A stretch of 64,000 nucleotides of DNA from Pyrinomonadaceae bacterium (GTDB lineage: Bacteria; Acidobacteriota; Blastocatellia; Pyrinomonadales; Pyrinomonadaceae), in assembly GCA_014534425.1 (NCBI GenBank), contig JACVRN010000006.1:24741-88740 (forward strand), given 5' to 3'. The number at the start of each line of letters is the position of its first letter. Position 1 is the stretch's first letter. Positions 1 to 8,973 of the stretch are shown in pieces. The translations under genes and the position numbers were made by a program. A model generated the notes under the pieces. It searched no databases and had not been told where the DNA came from. It saw only the letters and a list, made by a program, of their open reading frames with translations.

Positions 1-1365
1 GGTAATCAGGTACGCGACACCACCATCAAGCAGTTGCAGTGGTACGTCATAGCACAGCGCGCAGGAAGCACGGACAAGCTTCGCATGCCCATGTACCTGA
101 AGGCCACGCCAAGCTTGCCGTCGAATGAAATTTCCAGTGCCGAGACGGAAAACTTTACCGGCACTGTCACGATCGGCGACGCTGGCGTGCAGAGAGACAA
201 CGAGCTTTACGTAGCCGACGGCATCTCTTACGTGGATGTTCCGGTTCAGGTCGATGCTGCGACGCTGAAACTCGACGCCACGCTTTCGTGGGATTACACG
301 AACGTAGGCTACGTGCCCGTGCTTGAACAGGAAATAGGACTTCCTGATCTTGATTTCATGCTGCTCGACCCGAACGGCAACCAGATTGACCAGTCGGCCA
401 ACGGAAGCGGCCCCGAGCATCTCTCAACCAACACGACTATTCCGGGCACATATACTTACCGCGTCTACGGCTGGGTCGCGGCCAACACGGAGTTCCGCAT
501 AGAGAGCACCAAGTTGAAAGGCGGAGCGCCGCCGGTGGCCCAGGCTTTCGCTTCGGACTTTACGCTCGATACGCAGCGCTTTGATTTCGACGGCAACTAC
601 ACCTTGAACTGGCAGCCGCAGGGCAGCGTGGAAGCCTACGAGATAGAGGAATCCACGGACGGGACGAACTACTCTGTGGTTCGCACCGTAGACGGCTCCA
701 CCACGAGCGCTGATTTCACCAACGCGGGCGATGGAACGCGCAGCTACCGCATACGCTCGGTCACGCCCGGACGCGTGGGCAAGTTCGTCACCATCCCCAG
801 CAACGTAGTGAGCGTTACGGTTGCAAGACGCACGAGCGTGGATGCCACAGACTCCATCACGCCCGTCAACAAGACCATCGTCTTCAACGGCGGCATGACC
901 GACTTGACGACCACTCTTAAGAATCAATCGAGCACGACCTACTATCCTGTCACGCGCATGGAGATTGTCTCGGTTGAATCGAAAGATAACTCTGTGCAGG
1001 TCACGAACGCGGACAATAACGGCAACGGTGTTTCGACCGCAGCCGTCTTCGACTACTCGCAACTCGTCGGCGCGGATTTCCTGCCCAATGAAGAGACTGC
1101 GACGCGTGCTATTAAATTCAGCAATCCGAACACAGTGCTCTTCACCTTCACGGCGCGAGTCATAGCGAGCGTGCCTGCGGGCGCAGCCGGAACAACGTCT
1201 ACGAGTTCGATCGGCGGAACCACGACCGGCGGCACAACTGGCGGAACCAGCACGAGCGGCACGGGCACGAACTCCACAGGCACCAAAATCCTGAGCGGAA
1301 CGAAGCTGCTGAAGTTCACGGTCAACCCCTTGACCAAGACCATTTCAGTCGCACCGCTCAACTGA
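1..1365 (+). CDS. C-terminal part of a large secreted protein (5' end outside window)
   Basis: The reading frame is open from base 1, so the TTG at 34 given in the ORF track is not the true start; the gene begins upstream of the window. About 454 residues are visible. They look like stacked extracellular beta-sandwich modules: a PPC/P-domain-like stretch around 'LDFMLLDPNGNQ' with 'GTYTYRVYGWV', then a fibronectin-III-like module ('EAYEIEESTDGTNYSVV'). A Thr/Gly-rich linker (near 'GGTTTGGTTGGTSTSG') precedes the last 25 residues. No catalytic motif lies in the visible part. Such tails are common on secreted S8 subtilases, which is a guess here. A strong terminator follows. Confidence 0.6.
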   Translation, partial: GNQVRDTTIKQLQWYVIAQRAGSTDKLRMPMYLKATPSLPSNEISSAETENFTGTVTIGDAGVQRDNELYVADGISYVDVPVQVDAATLKLDATLSWDYTNVGYVPVLEQEIGLPDLDFMLLDPNGNQIDQSANGSGPEHLSTNTTIPGTYTYRVYGWVAANTEFRIESTKLKGGAPPVAQAFASDFTLDTQRFDFDGNYTLNWQPQGSVEAYEIEESTDGTNYSVVRTVDGSTTSADFTNAGDGTRSYRIRSVTPGRVGKFVTIPSNVVSVTVARRTSVDATDSITPVNKTIVFNGGMTDLTTTLKNQSSTTYYPVTRMEIVSVESKDNSVQVTNADNNGNGVSTAAVFDYSQLVGADFLPNEETATRAIKFSNPNTVLFTFTARVIASVPAGAAGTTSTSSIGGTTTGGTTGGTSTSGTGTNSTGTKILSGTKLLKFTVNPLTKTISVAPLN

Positions 1366-1367
1366 TT

Positions 1368-1395
1368 ACTCGTCCGAACGCGAGTTCGGGTGAGT
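1368..1395 (+). other. Hairpin after the first gene
   Basis: Inverted repeat ACTCGTCCGAAC / GTTCGGGTGAGT with a four-base loop, 10 of 12 pairs matching, directly behind the stop codon and just before the terminator. Possibly a 3' stabilising structure. Confidence 0.4.
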
Positions 1396-1400
1396 ATAAA

Positions 1401-1446
1401 AGGGAAGGGCAGGCTTTTGTCGGGGAAGCCTGCTCTTCCTTTTTTT
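1401..1446 (+). terminator. Rho-independent terminator of the first gene
   Basis: The arms GGAAGGGCAGGCTT and AAGCCTGCTCTTCC form a GC-rich stem with one mismatch and a short loop, followed directly by a run of eight T. This is the clearest intrinsic terminator in the window. Confidence 0.8.
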
Positions 1447-1473
1447 GAATAACGGGCCGGTCTAAATTTTGTC

Positions 1474-1501
1474 TTGACAATTTTCGTCTCTGTAATAGAG
1501 T
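1474..1501 (+). promoter_or_regulatory. Candidate sigma-70 promoter for tldD
   Basis: A perfect TTGACA (1474-1479) is followed after 16 bases by TAGAGT (1496-1501, four of six matches to TATAAT). It lies about 100 bases before the tldD start codon and just past the upstream terminator. Confidence 0.45.
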
Positions 1502-1605
1502 TAGCCCTCCTACGTAATTTCAACAAGACAATTTCTGAGGCTCGTCTTCGGTGAATCTTTCCGTCACGGAGCGAGGCTTGCACACATTTCAAAAGAGCGA
1601 GGCGA

Positions 1606-3177
1606 ATGATGACAACTTCTCGGCGCGATTTTTTGAAAACGGCTGGCGTGGCCCTTGGAGCAGTGACGCTGCCTTCATGGGTCTTCGAGTCGGAGGCACG
1701 CGCGGACGCGGTCGCTGATAAAAACAGACTGGCGGACGCGGCGCTCTCAACGGCTAAACGACTGGGAGCAAGTTACGCGGACATACGCATCAACCGCTAC
1801 CGCTTCGAAGCCATCAGCACGCGCGAGCAGCAGGTGCAGAACGTCTCGCGCAGCCAGAGCTTCGGCTTCGGCGTGCGCGCCCTCTACAAAGGCACCTGGG
1901 GCTTTGCTTCCAGCCGCATCGTCACACCTGAAGAGGTGCGCCGCGTGACCGCGCAGGCCGTGGAGATTGCACGCGCCAACTCGGCCTTTCAGCGCAAGCC
2001 CATTCAAATCGTCCCGGCTGCAAAGGTCGTGACGACCTGGAAGGGCGCGTTTCAGAAAGACCCTTTTGATGTTCCGATTGACGACAAGATTCAGTTTCTA
2101 TTGAAGCTCAACAAGGCGGCTATGAAGACGCAGGGCGTGGGTTTCGTCAACTCCGCCATGCTCTTCGTCAACGAGCAGAAGTTCCTCGCCACCTCCGACG
2201 GCTCGCGCATAGAGCAGTACCTTATACGCAGCTTCCCCAGCTTTACCGTGACGGCGATTAATCGCGCGAGCGGCGATTTCCAGACTCGCACATCGTTTGG
2301 CGGGCCGCAGGCGCTCGGCTATGAGTATTTGGAAAAGTATCCCTGGCTGGTCGAAGCCGAGCAGGCGGGTGAAGAAGTCGTAGCCAAGCTCAAGGCCAAA
2401 TCCGTTGAGCCGGGCAAGTACGACCTTGTGCTTCACCCTTCGCACCTGTGGCTCACGATTCACGAATCCGTGGGCCATCCTACGGAGCTTGACCGTGCGC
2501 TCTGGTGGGAGGCCAACTACGCGGGCACGAGTTTCCTGACGCCGGATAAGCGTGGCAAATTGCAGTTCGGCTCAAAGCTCGTCAACTTCGTGGCAGACCG
2601 CACGCAGCCCGCAGGTCTTGCGACTACGGGCTACGATGATGAAGGAGTGCCGGGCCAGCAGTGGCATCTGGTCAAAGACGGAGTCTTCGTCGATTGGCAG
2701 ACTACGCGAGACCTTGCGCCGCTCTTGGGGCAGAAGAAATCTTACGGCTGTCTTTATGCGGACTCGTGGGGGTCTGTTCCTTTCCCGCGCATGCCGAACG
2801 TCTCGCTGCAACCGGGCAAAGAAGCTGTCTCTCTGGACAATCTTGTGAACAGCGTTGACGACGGCATATTGATTTACGGGACCGGCAGTTATTCGATAGA
2901 CCAGCAGCGCTACAACTTCCAGTTCGGCGGGCAGACCTTTTACGAGATTAAGAAGGGGAAGATTGTAGGGATGCTGCGCGATGTTGCATATCAATCGCGG
3001 ACTACGGATTTCTGGGGCGCGTGCGACGGCCTGGGCGGGCCTCAGACTTACCAGTTGGGCGGAAGCTTCAACGACGGCAAGGGCGAGCCTACGCAATCGA
3101 ACGCCGTCAGCCACGGCTGCCCCATCGCGCGCTTCCGTCAAATCAACGTTCTCAACACAGCCGTTCGCGCTTCCTAG
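1606..3177 (+). CDS. tldD: TldD-type metalloprotease with Tat signal
   Basis: TldD/PmbA (PF01523) zinc peptidase; E. coli TldD-TldE degrades unfolded peptides and trims microcin precursors. The family motif HExxxH is visible as 'HESVGH' near residue 286, and the N- and C-terminal family domains span the protein (523 aa). The N-terminus 'SRRDFLKTAGVALGAVTLPSW' has a perfect twin-arginine motif followed by a hydrophobic segment and an ARA-type cleavage region, so export by Tat is predicted, unlike the cytosolic E. coli enzyme. Starts at 1606 and 1609 are both possible. The tldE partner begins 10 bases downstream behind its own AGGAG. Confidence 0.9.
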   Translation: MMTTSRRDFLKTAGVALGAVTLPSWVFESEARADAVADKNRLADAALSTAKRLGASYADIRINRYRFEAISTREQQVQNVSRSQSFGFGVRALYKGTWGFASSRIVTPEEVRRVTAQAVEIARANSAFQRKPIQIVPAAKVVTTWKGAFQKDPFDVPIDDKIQFLLKLNKAAMKTQGVGFVNSAMLFVNEQKFLATSDGSRIEQYLIRSFPSFTVTAINRASGDFQTRTSFGGPQALGYEYLEKYPWLVEAEQAGEEVVAKLKAKSVEPGKYDLVLHPSHLWLTIHESVGHPTELDRALWWEANYAGTSFLTPDKRGKLQFGSKLVNFVADRTQPAGLATTGYDDEGVPGQQWHLVKDGVFVDWQTTRDLAPLLGQKKSYGCLYADSWGSVPFPRMPNVSLQPGKEAVSLDNLVNSVDDGILIYGTGSYSIDQQRYNFQFGGQTFYEIKKGKIVGMLRDVAYQSRTTDFWGACDGLGGPQTYQLGGSFNDGKGEPTQSNAVSHGCPIARFRQINVLNTAVRAS

Positions 3178-3187
3178 AGGAGAAACC

Positions 3188-4537
3188 ATGTTACTGACAG
3201 AGAAAGAGGCACGCGCCATCACGGACAAGCTGCTCGGCTACACGAAGGCCGACGACGCATCGGTCAGCGTCACGAGCGAGACCTACTCGCACCTGCGCTT
3301 TGCCGCCAACTCTTTTTTGACTAGCGGGCGGCGCGAGAACATGAACGCCAACGTGGTCGTCTGGGTTAATCGCAAGCGCGGCGCTGCTTCGACCAACGAG
3401 CTGGACGAAGCGTCTTTGAGAGCAGCAGTCGAAGAGGCCGAGCGGCTGGCGAACATCTCGCCCGTAGACGTTGAGTATGTGCCAACGCTCAAGATGCAGA
3501 CCTATAAGCCTACGCTCGGGTACGCCGAAGCCACCGCCAACGTGCCCCTAGTTGATAGAGCAAAAGCCGTCAGCGACATCATCTCCGCTTCCGAGACAGC
3601 GGGAGTCTTAAGCGCGGGCTTTCATCAAGCTCAAGCATCTGCTAGCGCTACTGCGACGAAGAACGGCAACTTCGACTACGAGCGCCGCAGCATTGTAAGT
3701 CTGGGGACGACCGCGCGCACAACGGACGGCGCAGGCTCAGGCTATTTCCTTCGCAGCCACTTCGACATCAGCCGCCTTGATACCTCTCGCATCTCGCGCG
3801 AAGCTATACGACGCGCGCTCGAGTCCCGTAACGCGCGCGTGCTGGATGCGGGCGTCTATCCGGTCATACTTGAGCCGCAGGCTGTCGCAGACCTCGTAGG
3901 CTTTTTCGGCTTCGGCTTCGACGCGCGAAACGCGGAAGAGGGACGCTCGGCCTTTTCAGCCGCAGGCGGAAAGACCCGCGTGGGCGAAAAGATATTCGAC
4001 GACCGCATAAACATCCTGAGCGACCCCTGGCGCGCAGACCTTCCAGGCTCGCAATCCACGCAAGCCGGATTGCCCGCAGAGGTCGTCTATCTTGTTAAAG
4101 GCGGCGTGCTGGAGAATCTTGTCTACTCGCGCTTCTGGGCGCAGAAGCGCGAGCGACAGCCGACGCCCGGCCCCGTCAACATCATCATGGAGCCTACCTC
4201 GCAGCCCGCGACCCTTGACGAGATGATACGCAACACCGAGCGCGGACTGCTCGTCAGCCGCTTCTGGTACATACGCTCCGTAGACCCGCGCACGGCCACG
4301 CTCACGGGACTGACGCGCGACGGCGTGTGGCTCGTAGAGAACGGAAAGATTCAATACCCCGTCCGAAATTTCCGCTTCAATCAAAGCATCATACAGATGC
4401 TCGCGCCCGGCAACGTCGAGATGATAGGCACGCCCGAACGCGTCGGAAGCTCCGAAGGCCAGGGCGGCTCAGCCTCTCTTCTGCCCGCGCTCAAGCTCAA
4501 GGCGTTCAAGTTCACTTCGCAATCCGAAGCGGTTTGA
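3188..4537 (+). CDS. tldE: TldE/PmbA-type partner of TldD
   Basis: Second member of the TldD/TldE heterodimer family (449 aa from this start). The ORF track begins at 2981, but those codons overlap tldD; the ATG at 3188 sits 6 bases behind AGGAG and starts 'MLLTEKEARAITDKLLGY', the usual family N-terminus. It has the PmbA/TldD middle and C-terminal domains but no HExxxH, as expected for the non-metal-binding partner. No signal peptide is visible, in contrast to its Tat-tagged partner. The two genes form an operon. Confidence 0.88.
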   Translation: MLLTEKEARAITDKLLGYTKADDASVSVTSETYSHLRFAANSFLTSGRRENMNANVVVWVNRKRGAASTNELDEASLRAAVEEAERLANISPVDVEYVPTLKMQTYKPTLGYAEATANVPLVDRAKAVSDIISASETAGVLSAGFHQAQASASATATKNGNFDYERRSIVSLGTTARTTDGAGSGYFLRSHFDISRLDTSRISREAIRRALESRNARVLDAGVYPVILEPQAVADLVGFFGFGFDARNAEEGRSAFSAAGGKTRVGEKIFDDRINILSDPWRADLPGSQSTQAGLPAEVVYLVKGGVLENLVYSRFWAQKRERQPTPGPVNIIMEPTSQPATLDEMIRNTERGLLVSRFWYIRSVDPRTATLTGLTRDGVWLVENGKIQYPVRNFRFNQSIIQMLAPGNVEMIGTPERVGSSEGQGGSASLLPALKLKAFKFTSQSEAV

Positions 4538-4544
4538 ATCCGCC

Positions 4545-5111
4545 TTAGAGTTTCTTTAGAACATCGCCGACGCGAATCGTGCCTGCTTGCACGACGCGGG
4601 CGTTGATGCCGCGCAGGTTGAGTTCTCTGCCCGTAGGGGAACTGACGAATTTCAGTGCGTCCGCTCCGAAGCGAGCCGCAAACTTCCGACAGCCAGTGTG
4701 GGGTTGATTAGTGACTTCAATCACTGCCGAGCCTAAAGCCAGGCGTGTTCCGGGCGGAATGTTCTGCGCGCTCAAATCCATGTCAACGAAAAGCTGGTCG
4801 CCCGCCATAGGCCAGCGCTCCTTCGCTTGCGCCAGCAGGTTGATCACACGCGCGCTCATGATGTTTAGCTGCATGTCAGAGTGAGACGAGCCGTCCGTTG
4901 TGCGAGAGCTTCCGCGCGTTCGCCAGTTGTCGCCCACCAAGCCTTCTGTAGTACAGAGCGTTGCCTCTTCCAATACTTCGCGCGCGTCCCGTTGTGGCCG
5001 TCGAACGATTAACTCAAGCGTGCCTTCGTCTCTGGGCGCGAGCCTGATGCGGTCTAACCCCGCGTCCAACTCTTCTCTGGTCAAATGCCTGGCATCTATT
5101 ATCATCGTCAA
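4545..5111 (-). CDS. MOSC domain protein
   Basis: 188-residue MOSC-domain protein (molybdenum cofactor sulfurase C-terminal family, related to YiiM and mARC). Visible family features are 'TTEGLVGDNWRTRG' near the front, an 'NIMSARVINLLA' helix, and 'QPHTGCRKFAARFG' carrying the conserved cysteine. It probably binds molybdenum cofactor or transfers sulfur; no substrate can be assigned. It converges on tldE with only 7 bases between the stop codons. No Mo-cofactor gene is nearby. Confidence 0.8.
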   Translation of the reverse strand: MTMIIDARHLTREELDAGLDRIRLAPRDEGTLELIVRRPQRDAREVLEEATLCTTEGLVGDNWRTRGSSRTTDGSSHSDMQLNIMSARVINLLAQAKERWPMAGDQLFVDMDLSAQNIPPGTRLALGSAVIEVTNQPHTGCRKFAARFGADALKFVSSPTGRELNLRGINARVVQAGTIRVGDVLKKL

Positions 5112-5337
5112 CCTCTATCTTAGAGACCAAGATTCGGGGATTATAGCAGACGGTAAATCCTGGCGGATTGGACACTGTCCAAAGCCTCGCACGCCGCGCC
5201 GCTTAGTCACACGGACAAAGTATTTCGTCACAAGCTCAAGGCATCCTGTCCCATACCTGTTTGCCGCAGAGGCCGTCGGCTGTATGTTGAAGGAAAGGTT
5301 TTGTGACTGAAATCTGGCTGCTTGAGGAACTAATTTG

Positions 5338-7806
5338 ATGGAAACTCTGTTGCAAGACCTCTCTTACAGCGTCCGGCTGCTGTTGAAGAATCCGGGCTTT
5401 GCAATCGTCGCAATACTTTCTCTGGCGATTGGCATAGGCGCAAACAGCGCCATCTTCAGCGTGACCGATGCCCTAATCTTTCGGCCACTGCCTTACAAGG
5501 ACGCAGAGCGCCTCGTCATACTCTGGAATCGCTCGCCGGGCTTGAACATCGCGCAGGATTGGTTTTCGCCCGCACAGCATTACGACATCAAGACGCAGAA
5601 TCACGTCTTTGAAGACACGGCCATCACCATCGGCGGAAGCTATAACCTGACGGGGCAGGGCACGCCGGAGCGAGTCGACGCCGCCCGGGTTTCATCTTCG
5701 CTCTTCCCACTCTTGGGCGCGCAGACAAAACTTGGTCGCGTCTTCCAAGCGGCGGAGGATGAGCCGGGCCAGCCGCAGACAGTGATTTTGAGTCACGGAT
5801 TCTGGCAGAGACACTTCGGCTCGGATGCCGGAGTGATTGGAAAGACTCTCGTACTCAACGGCAACACGTTTCAGATAGTCGGAGTCATGACGCCGGACTT
5901 CACGCTCGACAAAGAAGTCATGCCCGCCGTCAACGCCATAGAGCGCGCGGACGTTCTTCTGCCTCTGCCCCTGAACGAAGCCGGAAGAACTGACCGCGAC
6001 CACGAGGACTTCAATATCTTTGCGAAGCTGAAGACGGGAGTCACACAGCATCGGGCGCAGGCCGAGATGGATGTCATAGCCGAGCGCATGAAGCGACAGT
6101 ACCCGGACAATTACCCGCCGCACGGAGGCTTGACCTTCAGCGTGGTGCCTTTGCTCGAACAGGTTGTGGGCGACGTTCGATTGATATTATACGTGCTCTT
6201 CGGCGCGGTTGGGTTCGTGCTGATGGTTGCCTGCGCGAACGTGGCGAACCTGTTGCTGTCACGCGCGGCCTCGCGTCAGAAGGAGATAGCAATACGCACG
6301 GCTGTAGGCGCGAGCCGCCTGCGTGTTCTTCGTCAACTCTTGACGGAAAGCATTCTGCTTGCGCTCGCGGGCGGCGTCTTAGGGCTGCTGATAGCGTTTC
6401 TGGTCGTGAGAGTGCTGCGCGTCTACGGGCCGGAAAACATTCCGCGACTGGACGAAGTGGGCGTGGACGCTCGCGTGCTCGGCTTTACCTTTATAGTCTC
6501 GCTTATCACGGGCATCATCTTCGGCCTTGTGCCCGCGCTCAGGGCTTCGAAGGTTGATTTGAATGAAACGCTCAAGGAGGGCGGGCGCAGCTTAACAGGC
6601 GGCGGCGGTGCGCTTGGCCTCAGCCATCATCGCCTGCGAAAGCTTTTGGTAGTGGCAGAGGTCGCGCTCTCGCTCATTCTTCTCATAGGCGCGGGTCTCA
6701 TGGCTCGCAGCTACAACCTGATAGTAAACGCCAACCCCGGATACAACGCGCGCAACGTTCTCTCGCTCAGACTATCTCTGCCCGCCACAAGGTACGCCAA
6801 GCCGGAAGCAGTCGCAGCCTTTTACCGGCAGATTAACGAAAGGATAAAGCAGCTTCCAGGAGTCGTGGCCGCGAGCACTACATACAGCTTGCCTATGAGC
6901 AGGGTGGCGTTCGCCTGGGAGCCTATTATCATTGAAGGCTACCAGCCGCAGGCTTCCACCAGTTCCATCATCTCCAACACGCGCATTGTCAGCCCCGAAT
7001 ACTTTCGCGTGATGGAGATTCCGCTCCTCAAAGGGCGGTACTTCAACGACAACGACAGGGCCGGAGAGCCTGAAGTCGTCATAGTTGACGAAACGCTTGC
7101 CGCTCGCTTCTGGCCGAACGAGAACCCTATCGGAAAGCGGCTTCAGCAAAGAGGGAAGCCGGACTCCTGGAAAACGGTCGTCGGCGTTATCAGTTCGGCC
7201 CGTCAATACTCCGCAGAAAAGGAGCCGCCCATCACTGTCTATTACCCGCACGAGCAGTACGGGGCGAGGAACATATACGTGCTGGTTCGCACAACCTCAG
7301 ACCCGGCTTCGATGGCAGGGGCCGTCACCAGGGAGATTCAGGCGCAAGACCCGGAGCTTCCGGTCTTCGATGTCAACACAATGGAGCAGCGTCTTTATGA
7401 TTCGCTGGCGCGGCAACGCTTCTCCATGTTCCTGCTGGGAATCTTCGCCAGCGTCGCTTTGATACTCGCTGCAATAGGCATCTACGGAGTCATGACCTAC
7501 TGGGTCAACCAGAGGATTCATGAAATAGGCATTCGCATGGCTCTGGGCGCGCAGCCCGGAAATATCCTGCGGCTGGTGCTCAAACAATCGCTGGCGCTCA
7601 TCGCGCTTGGCATAGCCATAGGGCTTGCCGGAGCGTTTGCTTTAACACGCGTTATGTCCAGCCTGCTCTTCGGCATCAGCGCTACAGACCGGCTGACATT
7701 CGTGCTGCTCTCACTGTTCCTGGCAACCGTGGCGCTGGTCTCAAGCTACATCCCCGCGCGCAGGGCTGCGCGAGTAGACCCTATGGTCGCGCTCCGCTAC
7801 GAGTGA
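5338..7806 (+). CDS. ADOP-family FtsX/MacB-like permease
   Basis: Orphan permease of the acidobacterial duplicated type (822 aa). The N-terminus 'LLQDLSYSVRLLLKNPGFAIVAILSLAIGIGANSAIFSV' is the family hallmark. A periplasmic MacB_PCD domain (about 45-245), a first FtsX block of membrane helices (about 280-405), a linking helix, a second periplasmic domain and a second FtsX block (about 695-815, ending 'PARRAARVDPMVALRYE') follow. The ORF track starts one codon upstream at TTG; ATG at 5338 is preferred. No ABC ATPase is adjacent, as is usual for these proteins, so the transported substrate is unknown. Confidence 0.9.
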   Translation: METLLQDLSYSVRLLLKNPGFAIVAILSLAIGIGANSAIFSVTDALIFRPLPYKDAERLVILWNRSPGLNIAQDWFSPAQHYDIKTQNHVFEDTAITIGGSYNLTGQGTPERVDAARVSSSLFPLLGAQTKLGRVFQAAEDEPGQPQTVILSHGFWQRHFGSDAGVIGKTLVLNGNTFQIVGVMTPDFTLDKEVMPAVNAIERADVLLPLPLNEAGRTDRDHEDFNIFAKLKTGVTQHRAQAEMDVIAERMKRQYPDNYPPHGGLTFSVVPLLEQVVGDVRLILYVLFGAVGFVLMVACANVANLLLSRAASRQKEIAIRTAVGASRLRVLRQLLTESILLALAGGVLGLLIAFLVVRVLRVYGPENIPRLDEVGVDARVLGFTFIVSLITGIIFGLVPALRASKVDLNETLKEGGRSLTGGGGALGLSHHRLRKLLVVAEVALSLILLIGAGLMARSYNLIVNANPGYNARNVLSLRLSLPATRYAKPEAVAAFYRQINERIKQLPGVVAASTTYSLPMSRVAFAWEPIIIEGYQPQASTSSIISNTRIVSPEYFRVMEIPLLKGRYFNDNDRAGEPEVVIVDETLAARFWPNENPIGKRLQQRGKPDSWKTVVGVISSARQYSAEKEPPITVYYPHEQYGARNIYVLVRTTSDPASMAGAVTREIQAQDPELPVFDVNTMEQRLYDSLARQRFSMFLLGIFASVALILAAIGIYGVMTYWVNQRIHEIGIRMALGAQPGNILRLVLKQSLALIALGIAIGLAGAFALTRVMSSLLFGISATDRLTFVLLSLFLATVALVSSYIPARRAARVDPMVALRYE

Positions 7807-7822
7807 AGTTGAGGTGATAAAC

Positions 7823-8950
7823 GTGAAAATAGAAATCCTGCGATTCAAAGCTTTACATGCACGCGTTGTTATCTTTCCGCTCATCGCGCTACTGCTCGGC
7901 GCGTCTCATCTCTACGCCGATTCGGTCGTGACGCGCGAGCGCACCGTGACGAAGATAGCCGAAGGCATCTACGTCATACGCCACCCGGACGCGCCCGACA
8001 CTTTCCCGCAGGGCAACACGACCGTCATCATAGGCGAGCGCGAGGTGCTCGTAGTCGATTCATGTTACCTGCCGTCGAGCGCACGCGAGGACATAGCGCA
8101 GATAAGACAATGGACGAACAAGCCCGTGCGCTATCTGGTCAACACGCATTGGCATTACGACCACACTATGGGAAACGGCGTCTACGCGGAGGCTTTTCCG
8201 GGGCTGGCAATCGTCGCCCAGATAGAGACGCGCCGTCAGAGCGTGGGCTACAACCCCGGATGGTTCGCGCGCTTTCCATCGCGCGCAGAGATTTTCAAAC
8301 AGCGCCTTGAGAGCGGAAAAGACGCCAACGGCAGAGCATTGTCTGAGACGGAAAAAAGAGAGTTCGCAAAGGCCATTGCAGGCATAGAGCCTGTGCAGGC
8401 AGAGTTCAAGGCATTGGTAGACCGCGCGCCCAACCTGACCTTCGATAGCGAAATGAACGTGGAGCTTGGAAATCGTGAAGTTCAGATTAAACACCTGGGG
8501 CGCGGCAACACTACGGGCGATGCAATCCTCTATCTGCCGAAGGAGAAGATTCTAATTGCGGGCGACCTCTTGGATCATCCAGTGCCTTATCTTGGCGGCG
8601 GCTATCCTTCCGAGCTTGTCAGGACGTTGCAGCAGATGGCGCGCTTCGACGCTCAAACTTTTGTGCCCGGCCACGGAGAAGTTTTACAGGGCGCTGCGGG
8701 CAGAGCGTACCTGAGCGAAGTGACGGAGTTCGTGCAGACGGTGACAGCAAGTGTAAGCCGTCAGGTCTACCTTATAGGCAACGGCCCCAGGAATCTTGAG
8801 GCCGTGCGAGAGGCCGTGAAGAAAGAGGTTGACGTGAACTCCTGGCGACAAAAGTTCGCGGGTGATGACGAAGACAATCGCGCACTCTTCGACGGCTTCA
8901 GCTTTCCAGGGCTTCTGACGGCTGCCTACGCCGAAGTCTGGGGCAGGTAA
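7823..8950 (+). CDS. Periplasmic metallo-beta-lactamase-fold hydrolase
   Basis: MBL-fold zinc hydrolase (375 aa from this start). The HxHxDH motif is visible as 'NTHWHYDHTMGN', a metal Asp as 'IAGDLLDHPVP', and a late His as 'FVPGHGEVL'. The N-terminus has a signal peptide ('FPLIALLLGASHLYADS'), so it acts in the periplasm. GTG at 7823 has GAGG eight bases upstream and is preferred over GTG at 7814. It begins 16 bases after the permease and is probably cotranscribed. The spacing resembles subclass B3 or quinoprotein-relay MBL proteins, but true beta-lactamase activity cannot be inferred. Confidence 0.8.
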   Translation: MKIEILRFKALHARVVIFPLIALLLGASHLYADSVVTRERTVTKIAEGIYVIRHPDAPDTFPQGNTTVIIGEREVLVVDSCYLPSSAREDIAQIRQWTNKPVRYLVNTHWHYDHTMGNGVYAEAFPGLAIVAQIETRRQSVGYNPGWFARFPSRAEIFKQRLESGKDANGRALSETEKREFAKAIAGIEPVQAEFKALVDRAPNLTFDSEMNVELGNREVQIKHLGRGNTTGDAILYLPKEKILIAGDLLDHPVPYLGGGYPSELVRTLQQMARFDAQTFVPGHGEVLQGAAGRAYLSEVTEFVQTVTASVSRQVYLIGNGPRNLEAVREAVKKEVDVNSWRQKFAGDDEDNRALFDGFSFPGLLTAAYAEVWGR

Positions 8951-8973
8951 ACTGAAAAGCTTTTACGCGCGGG

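Noticed and set aside
34-1365. TTG at 34 as gene start
   Set aside because: The frame is open to base 1 and the sequence before it reads as protein, with no ribosome site; the gene is cut by the window edge.
2981-3187. N-terminal extension of tldE in the ORF track
   Set aside because: It overlaps tldD by about 200 bases, while ATG 3188 has a good ribosome site and the family N-terminus.
7823-8950. True class B beta-lactamase
   Set aside because: Only the general zinc motifs are visible; length and C-terminal part fit broader MBL-fold hydrolases.
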